Shown: positions 1 to 6,756 of the stretch, in pieces
Layout of the letters: every line of letters begins with the position of its first letter
Numbering within the stretch: the first letter of the stretch is position 1
Assembly: GCA_017501495.1 (NCBI GenBank)
Contig: JAFVWV010000090.1
Location: 1 to 47,758 of the forward strand
Reading direction: 5' to 3'
From: Bacteroidales bacterium
GTDB lineage: Bacteria > Bacteroidota > Bacteroidia > Bacteroidales > P3
DNA length: 47,758 bases
Notes under the pieces: model-generated
What the model was told of the DNA's origin: nothing
Databases searched by the model: none
The model's input: only the letters and a program-made list of their open reading frames with translations
Translations under genes and position numbers: made by a program

Positions 1-9
1 AATACAGGC

Positions 10-49
10 CCGTCGGGGCGGCACTTGCGTGCCGCCCCGACGGCTTTTT
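10..49 (+). terminator. Intrinsic terminator of an upstream gene
   Basis: A 15-bp GC-rich stem (arms 10-24 and 29-43) with loop TTGC is followed by a T run at 45-49. It ends transcription of a plus-strand gene lying left of the window and insulates the next promoter. Confidence 0.85.
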
Positions 50-82
50 ATAATATTTTTCTTTATTTTTCATAAAAATATG

Positions 83-90
83 TATCTTTG
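83..90 (+). promoter_or_regulatory. Bacteroidota -7 promoter box for the carboxylase gene
   Basis: TATCTTTG matches the Bacteroidota consensus TAnnTTTG and lies 58 bases before the ATG at 149, just after the upstream terminator. No clean TTTG -33 box is visible at 19-20 bases upstream; the region there is simply T-rich. Confidence 0.6.
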
Positions 91-148
91 CACTGTCCCA
101 TTTATTCATTAAATTGGGATAAAGTTTTTTAAAACAGTACATTACACT

Positions 149-1918
149 ATGGCAAAAGAAATCAAATTCAGCCTCGTCTACCGCGATATGTGGCAGAGCA
201 GCGGCAAATACCAACCCCGAGTGGACCAGCTCGAACGCATCGCCCCCGTCATCGTCTCGATGGGATGCTTCGACCGCATCGAAACCAACGGCGGCGCCTT
301 CGAACAGGTGAACCTCATGTACGGCGAGAACCCCAACCGCGCCGTCCGCGCCTGGACCAAGCCCTTCAACCAAGCCGGTATCCAGACCCACATGCTCGAA
401 CGCGCCCTCAACGGCCTGCGCATGTACGGCGTGCCCAAAGACGTGCGCCAGCTGATGCCCAAGGTCAAAAAGGCCCAGGGTGTCGACATCATGCGCTCTT
501 TCTGCGGCCTCAACGACCCGCGCAACCTCGAGCTCTCGGTCAAGTATGCCAAAGAAGCCGGCATGATCAGCCAGGCCGCCCTCTCCATCACCCACTCTCC
601 CGTCCACACCGTGGAATACTACATGGGCATCGTCGACAAACTGGTCTCCTTCGGAGCCGACGAGATATGCCTCAAAGACATGGCCGGCGTGGGCCGTCCC
701 GCCACGCTGGGCCGCCTCGTCCACGAGATAAAGACCAAATACCCCCACATCATAGTGCAATACCACGGCCACACAGGCCCCGGCCTCTCCATGGCCTCGA
801 CCCTCATGGTGGCCCAGGCCGGCGCTGACGTCATCGACTGCGCCATGGAGCCCCTCTCCTGGGGCATGGTGCACCCCGACGTCATCAGCGTCCAGGCCAT
901 GCTCCGCGACGCAGGCTTCCTCGTCAAGGACATCAACATGGATGCCTATATGGAGGCCCGCAAGCTGACGCAGGAGTTCATCGACGACTTCCTCGGCCTC
1001 TACATCAACCCCGGCAACCGCATCAGCACCTCGCTCCTCGTGGGCTGCGGCCTGCCCGGCGGCATGATGGGCTCCATGATGAGCGACCTCCGCGGTGTGC
1101 ACGGCGCCATCAACATGGCCCTCAAGAAGAGCGGCAAGCCCGAAGTCTCCTTCGAAGAGCTCACCGTGCAGCTCTTCCAGGAGGTGGAGCACATCTGGCC
1201 CATGCTGGGCTATCCCCCGCTGGTGACCCCCTTCAGCCAGTACACCAAGAACATCGCCGTCATGAACCTCCTCTCCATGGCCCAGGGCAAACCGCGCTTC
1301 AGCCAGATCGACAAAGACAGCTGGAGCATGATTCTCGGCCGCGCCGGCCGTCTGCCCGGCCAGCTGGCCCCCGAAATCGTCGAGCTGGCCAAGAGCCAGG
1401 GCATGGAGTTCTACACCGGCGTGCCGCAGGATGCCTACCCCGACGCGCTGCCCGAATACATCAAGGAGATGGAGCAGAACGGCTGGGACCGCGGCCAGGA
1501 CGACGAAGAGCTCTTCGAGCTGGCCATGCACGACCGCCAGTACCGCGACTACAAGAGCGGCCTGGCCAAAGAGCGCTTCAACAAGGAGGTGGCGCAGCTG
1601 CGGGCCGAGAAGAACGCCCCCGCCCCCGCCGCCACGGCCGAGAGCCTCGCCCTCAACTATATCACCCCGCGCCACCCCGGCGCCACACCCGTCGTGGCCA
1701 CCGCAACAGGCCGCCTGCTCTGGGAGGTGCGCTTCGACGACCGCAGCACCGCCCCCGCACCGGGCACCGAACTCAAAGAAGGCGACACCCTGGCCAACAT
1801 CGAAGCCCCCTACGCCATTGTGCCCGTCACCGCACTCAAAGGCGGCCGCATCGTCGACACCTGCATCCCGCAGGGCCGCATGGTCAAAAAAGGCGACGTC
1901 ATCGGCTGGGTAGAGTAG
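149..1918 (+). CDS. Pyruvate/oxaloacetate carboxyltransferase alpha subunit (OadA/PycB-like) with a non-canonical biotinyl domain
   Basis: The 589-residue protein has the DRE-TIM carboxyltransferase barrel of oxaloacetate decarboxylase alpha and pyruvate carboxylase B. Visible are the N-terminal RDMWQSS metal-site motif, the CLKDMAG motif with the lysine expected to be carbamylated (about residue 176), and the YHGHTGPG metal-binding histidines (about 207-209). A conserved carboxylase domain follows, then an Ala/Pro linker near residues 485-500 and a barrel-sandwich (biotinyl/lipoyl-like) domain at about 515-589. That last domain reads IEAPYAIVPV where biotin acceptors have EAMKM, so the biotinylated lysine is absent. 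Members of this enzyme class normally transfer a carboxyl group between a 2-oxoacid and biotin. No beta or gamma decarboxylase subunit or separate biotin carrier is next to it. Family assignment is firm; substrate and carboxyl carrier are not known from sequence. Confidence 0.85.
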   Translation: MAKEIKFSLVYRDMWQSSGKYQPRVDQLERIAPVIVSMGCFDRIETNGGAFEQVNLMYGENPNRAVRAWTKPFNQAGIQTHMLERALNGLRMYGVPKDVRQLMPKVKKAQGVDIMRSFCGLNDPRNLELSVKYAKEAGMISQAALSITHSPVHTVEYYMGIVDKLVSFGADEICLKDMAGVGRPATLGRLVHEIKTKYPHIIVQYHGHTGPGLSMASTLMVAQAGADVIDCAMEPLSWGMVHPDVISVQAMLRDAGFLVKDINMDAYMEARKLTQEFIDDFLGLYINPGNRISTSLLVGCGLPGGMMGSMMSDLRGVHGAINMALKKSGKPEVSFEELTVQLFQEVEHIWPMLGYPPLVTPFSQYTKNIAVMNLLSMAQGKPRFSQIDKDSWSMILGRAGRLPGQLAPEIVELAKSQGMEFYTGVPQDAYPDALPEYIKEMEQNGWDRGQDDEELFELAMHDRQYRDYKSGLAKERFNKEVAQLRAEKNAPAPAATAESLALNYITPRHPGATPVVATATGRLLWEVRFDDRSTAPAPGTELKEGDTLANIEAPYAIVPVTALKGGRIVDTCIPQGRMVKKGDVIGWVE

Positions 1919-1972
1919 AGCGTAGAATATAGTTAAAAAAGGAGAGCCCGAAATCGTTTTTTTTAACTTTTA

Positions 1973-2004
1973 TTTGGTCAGTTTCAAAAAAGTATGTACT
2001 TTTG
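1973..2004 (+). promoter_or_regulatory. Bacteroidota promoter for rnfA
   Basis: TTTG at 1973-1976, a 20-base spacer, then TACTTTTG at 1997-2004 fit the Bacteroidota -33/-7 pattern (TAnnTTTG). The ATG follows at 2032. The A/T-only inverted repeat just upstream (GTTAAAAAA at 1932 and TTTTTTTTAAC at 1957) could be a weak terminator of the preceding gene, but it lacks GC pairs. Confidence 0.6.
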
Positions 2005-2031
2005 CATTTCGAATTACTAAACTAATCGACT

Positions 2032-2619
2032 ATGGGAATCACGATACCTGCCCTTATCATCGGGGCCATTTTCGTCAACAATGTAGTGCTCGCCCAGTTC
2101 CTCGGCATCTGCCCCTTTCTCGGTGTGAGCAAGGACGTTAAGTCGTCCGTCGGCATGAGCGGAGCAGTCCTTTTCGTCATGCTCCTCGCCACCCTCGTCA
2201 CCTGGCTCATCATGCAGTATGTGCTCGTGCCGCTCAACCTCCAATATCTGCAAACCATCGCCTACATCCTCGTCATTGCCGGCCTTGTGCAGATGGTAGA
2301 GATAGTGCTCAAGAAGATTGCCCCCTCGCTCTATCAGGCCCTGGGCGTCTTCCTGCCGCTGATCACCACCAACTGCGCCGTCCTCGGTGTGGCCATCCTC
2401 GTGGTGCAGAAGAACATGAACCTGCTTGAGAGCGTTGTCTACGCCGCCTCTATCGCCGTGGGCTTTGCCCTGGCGCTGGTGCTCTTTGCCGGCATCCGCG
2501 AGCAGCTCGACCTCACGGGCGTGCCCAAAGGCATGAAGGGTGTGCCCATAGCGCTGATCACCGCCGGCATCCTGGCCATGGCCTTCATGGGCTTCAACAA
2601 CCTCGTGCCGCTGCCCTAA
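2032..2619 (+). CDS. rnfA: Electron transport complex subunit RnfA (RsxA/NqrE family)
   Basis: A 195-residue integral membrane protein with about six hydrophobic helices, the usual length for RnfA. It carries the two inverted half-channel cysteine motifs of the RnfA/RnfE/NqrD/NqrE family: GICPFLGVS near residue 25 and TTNCAVLGVA near residue 108. RnfA is a core membrane subunit of the Rnf complex, which couples ferredoxin:NAD+ electron transfer to ion pumping and in several systems holds a membrane [2Fe-2S] centre on these cysteines. The C-terminal GFNNL motif is also typical. Bacteroidota usually encode Rnf as one rnfBCDGEA run; here rnfA stands alone behind its own promoter, followed only by a small lipoprotein gene. 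NqrE is the close alternative; the sequence reads more like RnfA. Confidence 0.9.
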   Translation: MGITIPALIIGAIFVNNVVLAQFLGICPFLGVSKDVKSSVGMSGAVLFVMLLATLVTWLIMQYVLVPLNLQYLQTIAYILVIAGLVQMVEIVLKKIAPSLYQALGVFLPLITTNCAVLGVAILVVQKNMNLLESVVYAASIAVGFALALVLFAGIREQLDLTGVPKGMKGVPIALITAGILAMAFMGFNNLVPLP

Positions 2620-2637
2620 CGTAAGACATCGAACACA

Positions 2638-2817
2638 ATGAATATTCAGAAAGTCACCAAGGCCCTTCTTCCGCTGCTGGCCTGCGTCCTGCTGCTGGCC
2701 GCCTGCGGCAGCCGCACCGCTGCCCCCGACACCACCCAGCTGACCGACGATGCCGCGGCCCTCGCCTTCGGCGAACCCGTCGAAGACGCCGTCGAGGAAG
2801 TGCTGCCCCAAGCCTGA
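2638..2817 (+). CDS. Small lipoprotein, 59 residues
   Basis: An ATG at 2638, 18 bases after rnfA, opens a 59-residue frame ending in TGA at 2815-2817. It has a basic N-terminus (MNIQKVTK), a hydrophobic stretch and a textbook lipobox LLLAACG, with Cys23 as the expected lipidation site. The mature part is only about 37 residues, Ala- and Asp/Glu-rich (DTTQLTDDAA, EPVEDAVEE), with no recognisable domain. It is probably co-transcribed with rnfA, and the strong terminator at 2837 closes the unit. Function is unknown; such tiny acidic lipoproteins are common and poorly annotated in Bacteroidota. The lipobox makes a real gene likely. Confidence 0.7.
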   Translation: MNIQKVTKALLPLLACVLLLAACGSRTAAPDTTQLTDDAAALAFGEPVEDAVEEVLPQA

Positions 2818-2836
2818 GAAGAAACCAAAACCCTAT

Positions 2837-2880
2837 AAAGAGTGAGGGCCGACGCATTCGCGTCGGCCCTCACTCTTTTC
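2837..2880 (+). terminator. Intrinsic terminator after rnfA and the small lipoprotein
   Basis: A perfect 19-bp stem (2837-2855 with 2860-2878) with loop ATTC ends in TTTT. The left arm starts with AAAG, so it could also work weakly for trpS arriving from the other strand. The 100 bases between it and trpS hold only short degenerate AAG/CCTAAG repeats. Confidence 0.85.
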
Positions 2881-2979
2881 ACAGAAAGCCCAAGGGTGGT
2901 CTATGAAGTCCCAAGAAGCCTTAAGGAGCCATAGGACATCCTAAGAAATCCCAGGATAACCTAAAGCTTCCTATAACAC

Positions 2980-3978
2980 CTAATTCCTGTACCCTATCAC
3001 CCGGCGCACCTCGGCGAGGGTCCGGGCGGCGCTCTCGTGGGCCTTCTCCTTGCCGCGGTCCATGATGCGGCGCAGGGCCTCGTCGTCGGCGCCGATCTCG
3101 AGTATGCGCTGGCGCAGCGGCTCCACGAAGGCCACCATGTCTTCGGCCAGCTGCTTCTTCAGGTCGCCGTAGCGTATCTGGCAGCGGTTGTAGAGGTCGT
3201 CGAAGTATTCCACCGTGTCGGGTGTCGACACGGCCCTCAGCAGCGCGAAGAGGTTCTCTATCTCCTCGGGCTTCTGCTGGTTCATCTCCGTGGGGCCGCT
3301 GTCGCTCTTGGCTTTCATTATCTTCTTGCGTATCACCGACGGCTCGTCGGTGAGGAAGATGGTGCTGGCCTCGCCTTCGCTCTTGCCCATCTTGCCGCTG
3401 CCGTTGAGGGCGGGTATCTTCACCAGGCCCGTCTTCGACCCGATGGCCTGCGGCAGCGGGAACACCTCGGCGCCGTACATCGTGTTGAAGCGCTGGGCGA
3501 AGGTGCGGGTCATCTCCAGGTGCTGCTCCTGGTCTTTGCCCACGGGCACGCGCGTGGCCTTGTGTATCAATATGTCGGCGGCCATGAGCGTCGGGTAGGT
3601 CAGCAGGCCGGCGTTGACGTTGTTGGGGTTCTGGCGCACCTTGTCTTTGAAGGATGTGACGCGCTCGAGCTCGCCGAGGTAGGCGTTCATGTTGAGGAAG
3701 AGGTAGAGCTCGATGGTCTCGGGCAGGTCGCTCTGCAGGTATATGGTGGCCTTCTCGGGGTCGAGGCCGGCGGCCAGGTACTGCACCAGTATGGTGCGGG
3801 CGTCCTGATAGATGCTGCCCGGCGTGGGGTGGGTGGTCAGCGAGTGGTAGTCGGCCACGAAGAAGTAGCAGTCCAGCTCGTCCTGCATAGCCACGAAGTT
3901 GCGCAAGGCGCCGAAATAGTTGCCCAGGTGCAGGTTGCCCGTGGGGCGTATACCGCTGCAAACGATGTCTTTAGCCAT
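2980..3978 (-). CDS. trpS: Tryptophanyl-tRNA synthetase
   Basis: The product is 332 residues from the ATG at 3978, giving MAKDIVCSGIRPTGNLHLGN, the standard N-terminus; a longer frame to 4014 exists but its extra 12 residues overlap the promoter. It is a class I synthetase that charges tRNA-Trp. The HIGH-equivalent is PTGNLHLGN near residue 15, and the KMSKS-equivalent is KMGKS near residue 200. The Trp/adenylate-binding region with DQEQHLEMTR is also present. Length and motifs match bacterial TrpRS. It is a single-gene unit on the minus strand with its own promoter, convergent with rnfA. Next to tryptophanase, it makes this a small neighbourhood of tryptophan use, probably by chance. Confidence 0.95.
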   Translation of the reverse strand: MAKDIVCSGIRPTGNLHLGNYFGALRNFVAMQDELDCYFFVADYHSLTTHPTPGSIYQDARTILVQYLAAGLDPEKATIYLQSDLPETIELYLFLNMNAYLGELERVTSFKDKVRQNPNNVNAGLLTYPTLMAADILIHKATRVPVGKDQEQHLEMTRTFAQRFNTMYGAEVFPLPQAIGSKTGLVKIPALNGSGKMGKSEGEASTIFLTDEPSVIRKKIMKAKSDSGPTEMNQQKPEEIENLFALLRAVSTPDTVEYFDDLYNRCQIRYGDLKKQLAEDMVAFVEPLRQRILEIGADDEALRRIMDRGKEKAHESAARTLAEVRRVIGYRN

Positions 3979-4003
3979 AATTCTATCACATTGATCAATG
4001 TTG

Positions 4004-4033
4004 CAAATATACAAAAAAAATTTATTTTCCCAA
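4004..4033 (-). promoter_or_regulatory. trpS promoter
   Basis: On the minus strand TATATTTG (4011-4004) is a clean -7 box, preceded by TTG (4033-4031) at a 19-base spacing. The predicted transcript start is about 15-20 bases before the trpS ATG. Confidence 0.65.
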
Positions 4034-4079
4034 CGCCACCTTTACCTGCGACACAAACTTGTTATATTGGCTCAATGTC

Positions 4080-4170
4080 GCGTCTCTTCGAGACGCCGGG
4101 AGACAGGGATATCGTCGACCCCGCACTGCGTTCCTCGTGTGGGGTTATTGAGATTCAACCTCTCCGAGTC
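4080..4170. repeat. Short-hairpin cluster, degraded copy
   Basis: It contains GCGTCTC-TTC-GAGACGC (4080-4096), an imperfect CCCCGCAC/GTGTGGGG stem (4119-4144) and a decayed third hairpin (CCTCTCCGAG near 4160). The same three hairpin types recur at 4623, 6592 and 6757. Non-coding. Confidence 0.7.
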
Positions 4171-4212
4171 TGTCAGAAAATCAGTAACATTTTAAACTAT
4201 AGGTGGGTTCTA

Positions 4213-4607
4213 TAAATCCTTAATTCTCCTGCTCGCCTTCGGCATCGCGAAATCTTGTAAATCTTATAAATTATTCCGCCTGCGGCGGTTACGCGTAGCG
4301 CAAAATCTATAAGATCTATAGATTTCTGCCCGCAGGGCAAGGTGTCTGTTGATTTTTAAATCCTTAATCCTCCTGCTCGCCTTCGGCTTCGCGAAATCTT
4401 GTATATCTTATAAATTATTCCGCCTGCGGCGGTTACGCGTAGCGCAAAATCTATATGATTTATAGATTTCTGCCCGCAGGGCAAGGTGACTGTCGTTTTT
4501 TAAATCCTTAATCCTCCTCCTCGCCTTCGGCATCGCGAAATCTTGTAAATCTTATAAATTATTCCGCCTTCGGCGGTTACGCGTAGCGCAAAATCTATAA
4601 GATTTAG
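4213..4607 (+). repeat. 144-bp tandem repeat, about 2.7 copies
   Basis: Units begin at 4213, 4357 and 4501 with TAAATCCTTAAT, exactly 144 bases apart, and the third unit breaks off near 4607. Each contains TCGCCTTCGGC, GCGAAATCTTGTAAATCTTA, GCCTGCGGCGG, GTTACGCGTAGCGC and, in the first two, a TTTCTGCCCGCAGGGCAAGG end. There is no ORF of note. A single inverted, diverged member of the family lies at 12690-12823. This fills most of the trpS-tnaA gap, together with the flanking hairpin clusters. Confidence 0.9.
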
Positions 4608-4622
4608 GGGACATCTATAAAT

Positions 4623-4708
4623 TGCCTCGAAGAGGCATTATCTCAATAACCCCACACGGAAGTGTGGGGTATATCAAGCAAATACAACTCAGCGTCTCGG
4701 AGAGACGC
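4623..4708. repeat. Short-hairpin train (three types)
   Basis: Three perfect hairpins lie in a row: TGCCTC-GAA-GAGGCA (4623-4637), CCCCACAC-GGAA-GTGTGGGG (4650-4669) and GCGTCTC-GGA-GAGACGC (4692-4708). They are spaced by A/T-rich linkers and are non-coding. Confidence 0.85.
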
Positions 4709-4732
4709 TACTAAAAGTGAATTAATAGAACC

Positions 4733-4773
4733 AAAGTGGCCGGCTTCAACAATAAAGCCGGCCACTTTTTTTT
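4733..4773. terminator. Hairpin terminator downstream of tnaA
   Basis: A 14-bp stem (4733-4746 with 4755-4768) has an 8-base loop. The plus-strand side has a long T run (4766-4773); for the minus-strand tnaA transcript the following U tract is short (TTT). It sits 20 bases after the tnaA stop, so it is probably bidirectional. Confidence 0.7.
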
Positions 4774-4791
4774 GTTAAAACATTCTGCCTT

Positions 4792-6168
4792 TTAGCCGAG
4801 GCGCTTGAACTGGCAGGTGAAGTGACGCATCAGCTCGGCCTCCCAGGTGATCTCCAGACCGCGCTTGATGGTGTCGCGGCGGTCGTAGACGTTCTTCAGG
4901 GCGGCGGCTATCACGTCCATGTGGTTGTTGGTGTACACGCGGCGCGGGATGCAGAGGCGCACGAAGTCGTTGCCGCCGAAGCGGTTCTGGCGCGTCACCG
5001 GGTCGCGGTCGGCCAGCACATAGCCGATTTCGCAGGCGCGGATGCCGGCCTCGAGATACAGCTCGCAGGTCAGCGTCTGGGCCGGGAACTCTTCTTTCGG
5101 CACATTGCTCAGCACCTTGTCGCCGTCGACGAAGATGGCGTGGCCACCGGCGGGACGCTGGTAGGGGATGCCGTACTCGTCCAGCTTGTCGGCCAGGTAC
5201 TGCACCTGCTTGATGCGGGTCTCCACCATCTCAAACTCGATGTTCTCTTTCAGACCCACGGCCAGGGCGTCCATGTCGCGGCCGTTCATGCCGCCGTAGG
5301 TCAGGAAGCCCTCGAAGGGGATGCAGAAGAGCTTCGCACCCTCGTACCAGTCCTTCTTGTTGGTGGCTATGAAGCCGCCCATGTTCACCAGACCGTCTTT
5401 CTTAGCACTCATGGTCATCGAGTCGGCATAGCTGAACATCTCCAGGGCTATCTCGCGCAGGGTCTTGTTCTCGTAGCCTTTCTCGCGGGTCTTGATGAAG
5501 TAGGCGTTCTCGATGAAGCGGGCGCTGTCGACGTTGACGGGCACGCCGTATTTGTGGCAGAGTTCGCAGGTCTCGCGGATGTTCTGCATGCTGACGGGCT
5601 GGCCGCCGACGGTGTTGTTGGTCACCGTGAGCACCATGAAGGGCACATTGCCCTTGTTCTCCTGCAGCACCTTCTCCAGCTTGGCCAGGTCCACATTGCC
5701 CTTGAAGGGCACCTCGAGCTGCGTGTCGTAGGCCTCGGGCACGGTCACGTCGATGGCGAAGGCCTTGCGGCTCTCGATGTGGCCCTTGGTGGTGTCGAAG
5801 TGGGCGTTGCCGGGCACCACCATGCCGGGCTTCACCAGGTAGCTGAACAGCACGTTCTCGGCGGCGCGGCCCTGGTGCGTCGGTATCACGTACTCAAAGC
5901 CCGTCAGCTCGGTGATGGTGTCTTTCATGTGGTAGAACGAGCGGGCTCCGCCGTAGCTCTCGTCGCCCTGCATCATGGCCGCCCACTGGCGGTCGCTCAT
6001 GGCGCCCGTGCCGCTGTCGGTCAGCAGGTCGATGTACACATAGTCGCTCTTCAGCATGAAGACGTTGTTGTGGGCCTCTTTCAGCCACTGCTCGCGCTGC
6101 TCGCGAGTGCTCTTCTTGATGGGTTCAACCATCTTGATTTTCCAGCTTTCTGCAAATGGAAGTTCCAT
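4792..6168 (-). CDS. tnaA: Tryptophanase (L-tryptophan indole-lyase)
   Basis: A 458-residue PLP enzyme that cleaves tryptophan to indole, pyruvate and ammonia. The ATG at 6168 gives MELPFAESWKIKMVEPIKK, which lines up with the E. coli TnaA N-terminus; the frame stays open to 6525 but that part is the untranslated leader. Visible motifs are DLLTDSGTGAMS, the IPTHQGRAAE block, VTNNTVGGQPVS, DSARFIENAYFIK, and the PLP lysine in MSAKKDG (about residue 263). The C-terminal RHFT carries the histidine typical of tryptophanase; tyrosine phenol-lyase, the close relative, usually has Phe there. No tryptophan permease gene is adjacent. Expression is probably controlled by the leader ORF and terminator at 6287-6407. 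Confidence 0.96.
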   Translation of the reverse strand: MELPFAESWKIKMVEPIKKSTREQREQWLKEAHNNVFMLKSDYVYIDLLTDSGTGAMSDRQWAAMMQGDESYGGARSFYHMKDTITELTGFEYVIPTHQGRAAENVLFSYLVKPGMVVPGNAHFDTTKGHIESRKAFAIDVTVPEAYDTQLEVPFKGNVDLAKLEKVLQENKGNVPFMVLTVTNNTVGGQPVSMQNIRETCELCHKYGVPVNVDSARFIENAYFIKTREKGYENKTLREIALEMFSYADSMTMSAKKDGLVNMGGFIATNKKDWYEGAKLFCIPFEGFLTYGGMNGRDMDALAVGLKENIEFEMVETRIKQVQYLADKLDEYGIPYQRPAGGHAIFVDGDKVLSNVPKEEFPAQTLTCELYLEAGIRACEIGYVLADRDPVTRQNRFGGNDFVRLCIPRRVYTNNHMDVIAAALKNVYDRRDTIKRGLEITWEAELMRHFTCQFKRLG

Positions 6169-6221
6169 AATCTTAATGTTTTTTTTGTGATTGATTATTA
6201 TGATTTTTTCTGATTTTTTTC

Positions 6222-6275
6222 CGATTACTCCGATTACTCTGATTACTCTGATTACTCCGATTACTCCGATAATCA
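6222..6275 (-). repeat. 9-bp tandem repeat in the tnaA leader
   Basis: Five consecutive 9-mers of the form (C/T)GATTACTC run from 6222 to 6266, followed by a partial unit. They lie in the transcribed leader between the terminator hairpin and the tnaA ATG, about 55 bases upstream of the start codon. The copy number is a multiple of three bases per unit, but the region is outside the gene. Confidence 0.85.
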
Positions 6276-6286
6276 AAAGAAAAAGC

Positions 6287-6330
6287 AAAAGAAAAACCGC
6301 CGTCTGCCCTCTTCGGCGAGGGCGGCGGTC
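6287..6330 (-). terminator. Intrinsic terminator (attenuator) in the tnaA leader
   Basis: On the minus strand ACCGCCG (6329-6323) pairs with CGGCGGT (6302-6296). An inner CCCTC/GAGGG stem (6322-6318 with 6311-6307) has a 6-base loop, and T5-C-T4 follows (6296-6287). It begins 3 bases after the leader stop codon and ends about 120 bases before tnaA, so it would stop transcription before the gene unless prevented. Confidence 0.8.
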
Positions 6331-6332
6331 AA

Positions 6333-6407
6333 CTAAAAGCAGACGTCTCTCTTCTTGATGTTCAGGAAGAGCTTGTGGATGGTCATGTATGGGTTGGCCG
6401 TGGTCAT
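6333..6407 (-). CDS. Candidate tnaA leader peptide, 24 residues
   Basis: An ATG (6407-6405) opens 24 codons ending in TAG (6335-6333). The peptide begins MTTANPYMT and ends KKRDVCF. It starts 11 bases downstream of a strong -7 box, so the transcript is nearly leaderless. Its stop codon lies 3 bases before the left arm of an intrinsic terminator. It has the same length as E. coli TnaC but no sequence likeness that I can see: no tryptophan codon and no terminal proline. A ribosome held at the stop codon would cover the terminator's first arm and allow read-through to tnaA. The ORF, promoter and terminator are seen directly; the peptide-sensing role is inferred by analogy with TnaC. Confidence 0.6.
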   Translation of the reverse strand: MTTANPYMTIHKLFLNIKKRDVCF

Positions 6408-6418
6408 AATTCAGGCGG

Positions 6419-6449
6419 CAAAGATACAAAAAAAAATCCATCCAACAAA
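6419..6449 (-). promoter_or_regulatory. tnaA promoter
   Basis: TTTG (6449-6446), 19 bases, then TATCTTTG (6426-6419) on the minus strand: an exact match to the Bacteroidota -33/-7 pattern. The start of transcription is expected near 6412-6414, placing the 24-codon leader ORF and attenuator inside the mRNA. Confidence 0.85.
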
Positions 6450-6591
6450 AAAAACTTTTCCCGCACGACGCGGATTGCCGCTTCCCTCTCGGACACACAT
6501 CGCCGTTCCGGCTTTTTCCAAACACGAATTATCATGAATTGGACATGAATTACCATGAATTTTTACACGGTTGTCCGCGACATCGCGTTAA

Positions 6592-6685
6592 TGCCTCGGA
6601 GAGGCATGATTTTAATAACCCCAGACAAACGAAGTGCAGTCTGGGGATTGACAAACAGACCGATAACAGCGTCTCGGAGAGACGC
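6592..6685. repeat. Short-hairpin train (three types)
   Basis: TGCCTC-GGA-GAGGCA (6592-6606), CCCCAGAC/GTCTGGGG (6619-6646) and GCGTCTC-GGA-GAGACGC (6669-6685). Same order and loops as the cluster at 4623. Confidence 0.85.
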
Positions 6686-6756
6686 GCCCTCGTGTGTATG
6701 CCAGTCGCGGATTATCCTGTGAAATGACTATCCTTAGTCTGCATGCTTATGAGGGC

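Noticed and set aside
4213-4607. CRISPR or rRNA/tRNA-related repeat
   Set aside because: The whole 144-bp unit is repeated without unique spacers, and no tRNA or rRNA sequence is seen anywhere in the window.
6169-6525. N-terminal extension of tnaA in the same frame
   Set aside because: The extra 119 codons cover the promoter, leader ORF, terminator and 9-bp repeats. TnaA homology starts at the ATG at 6168.
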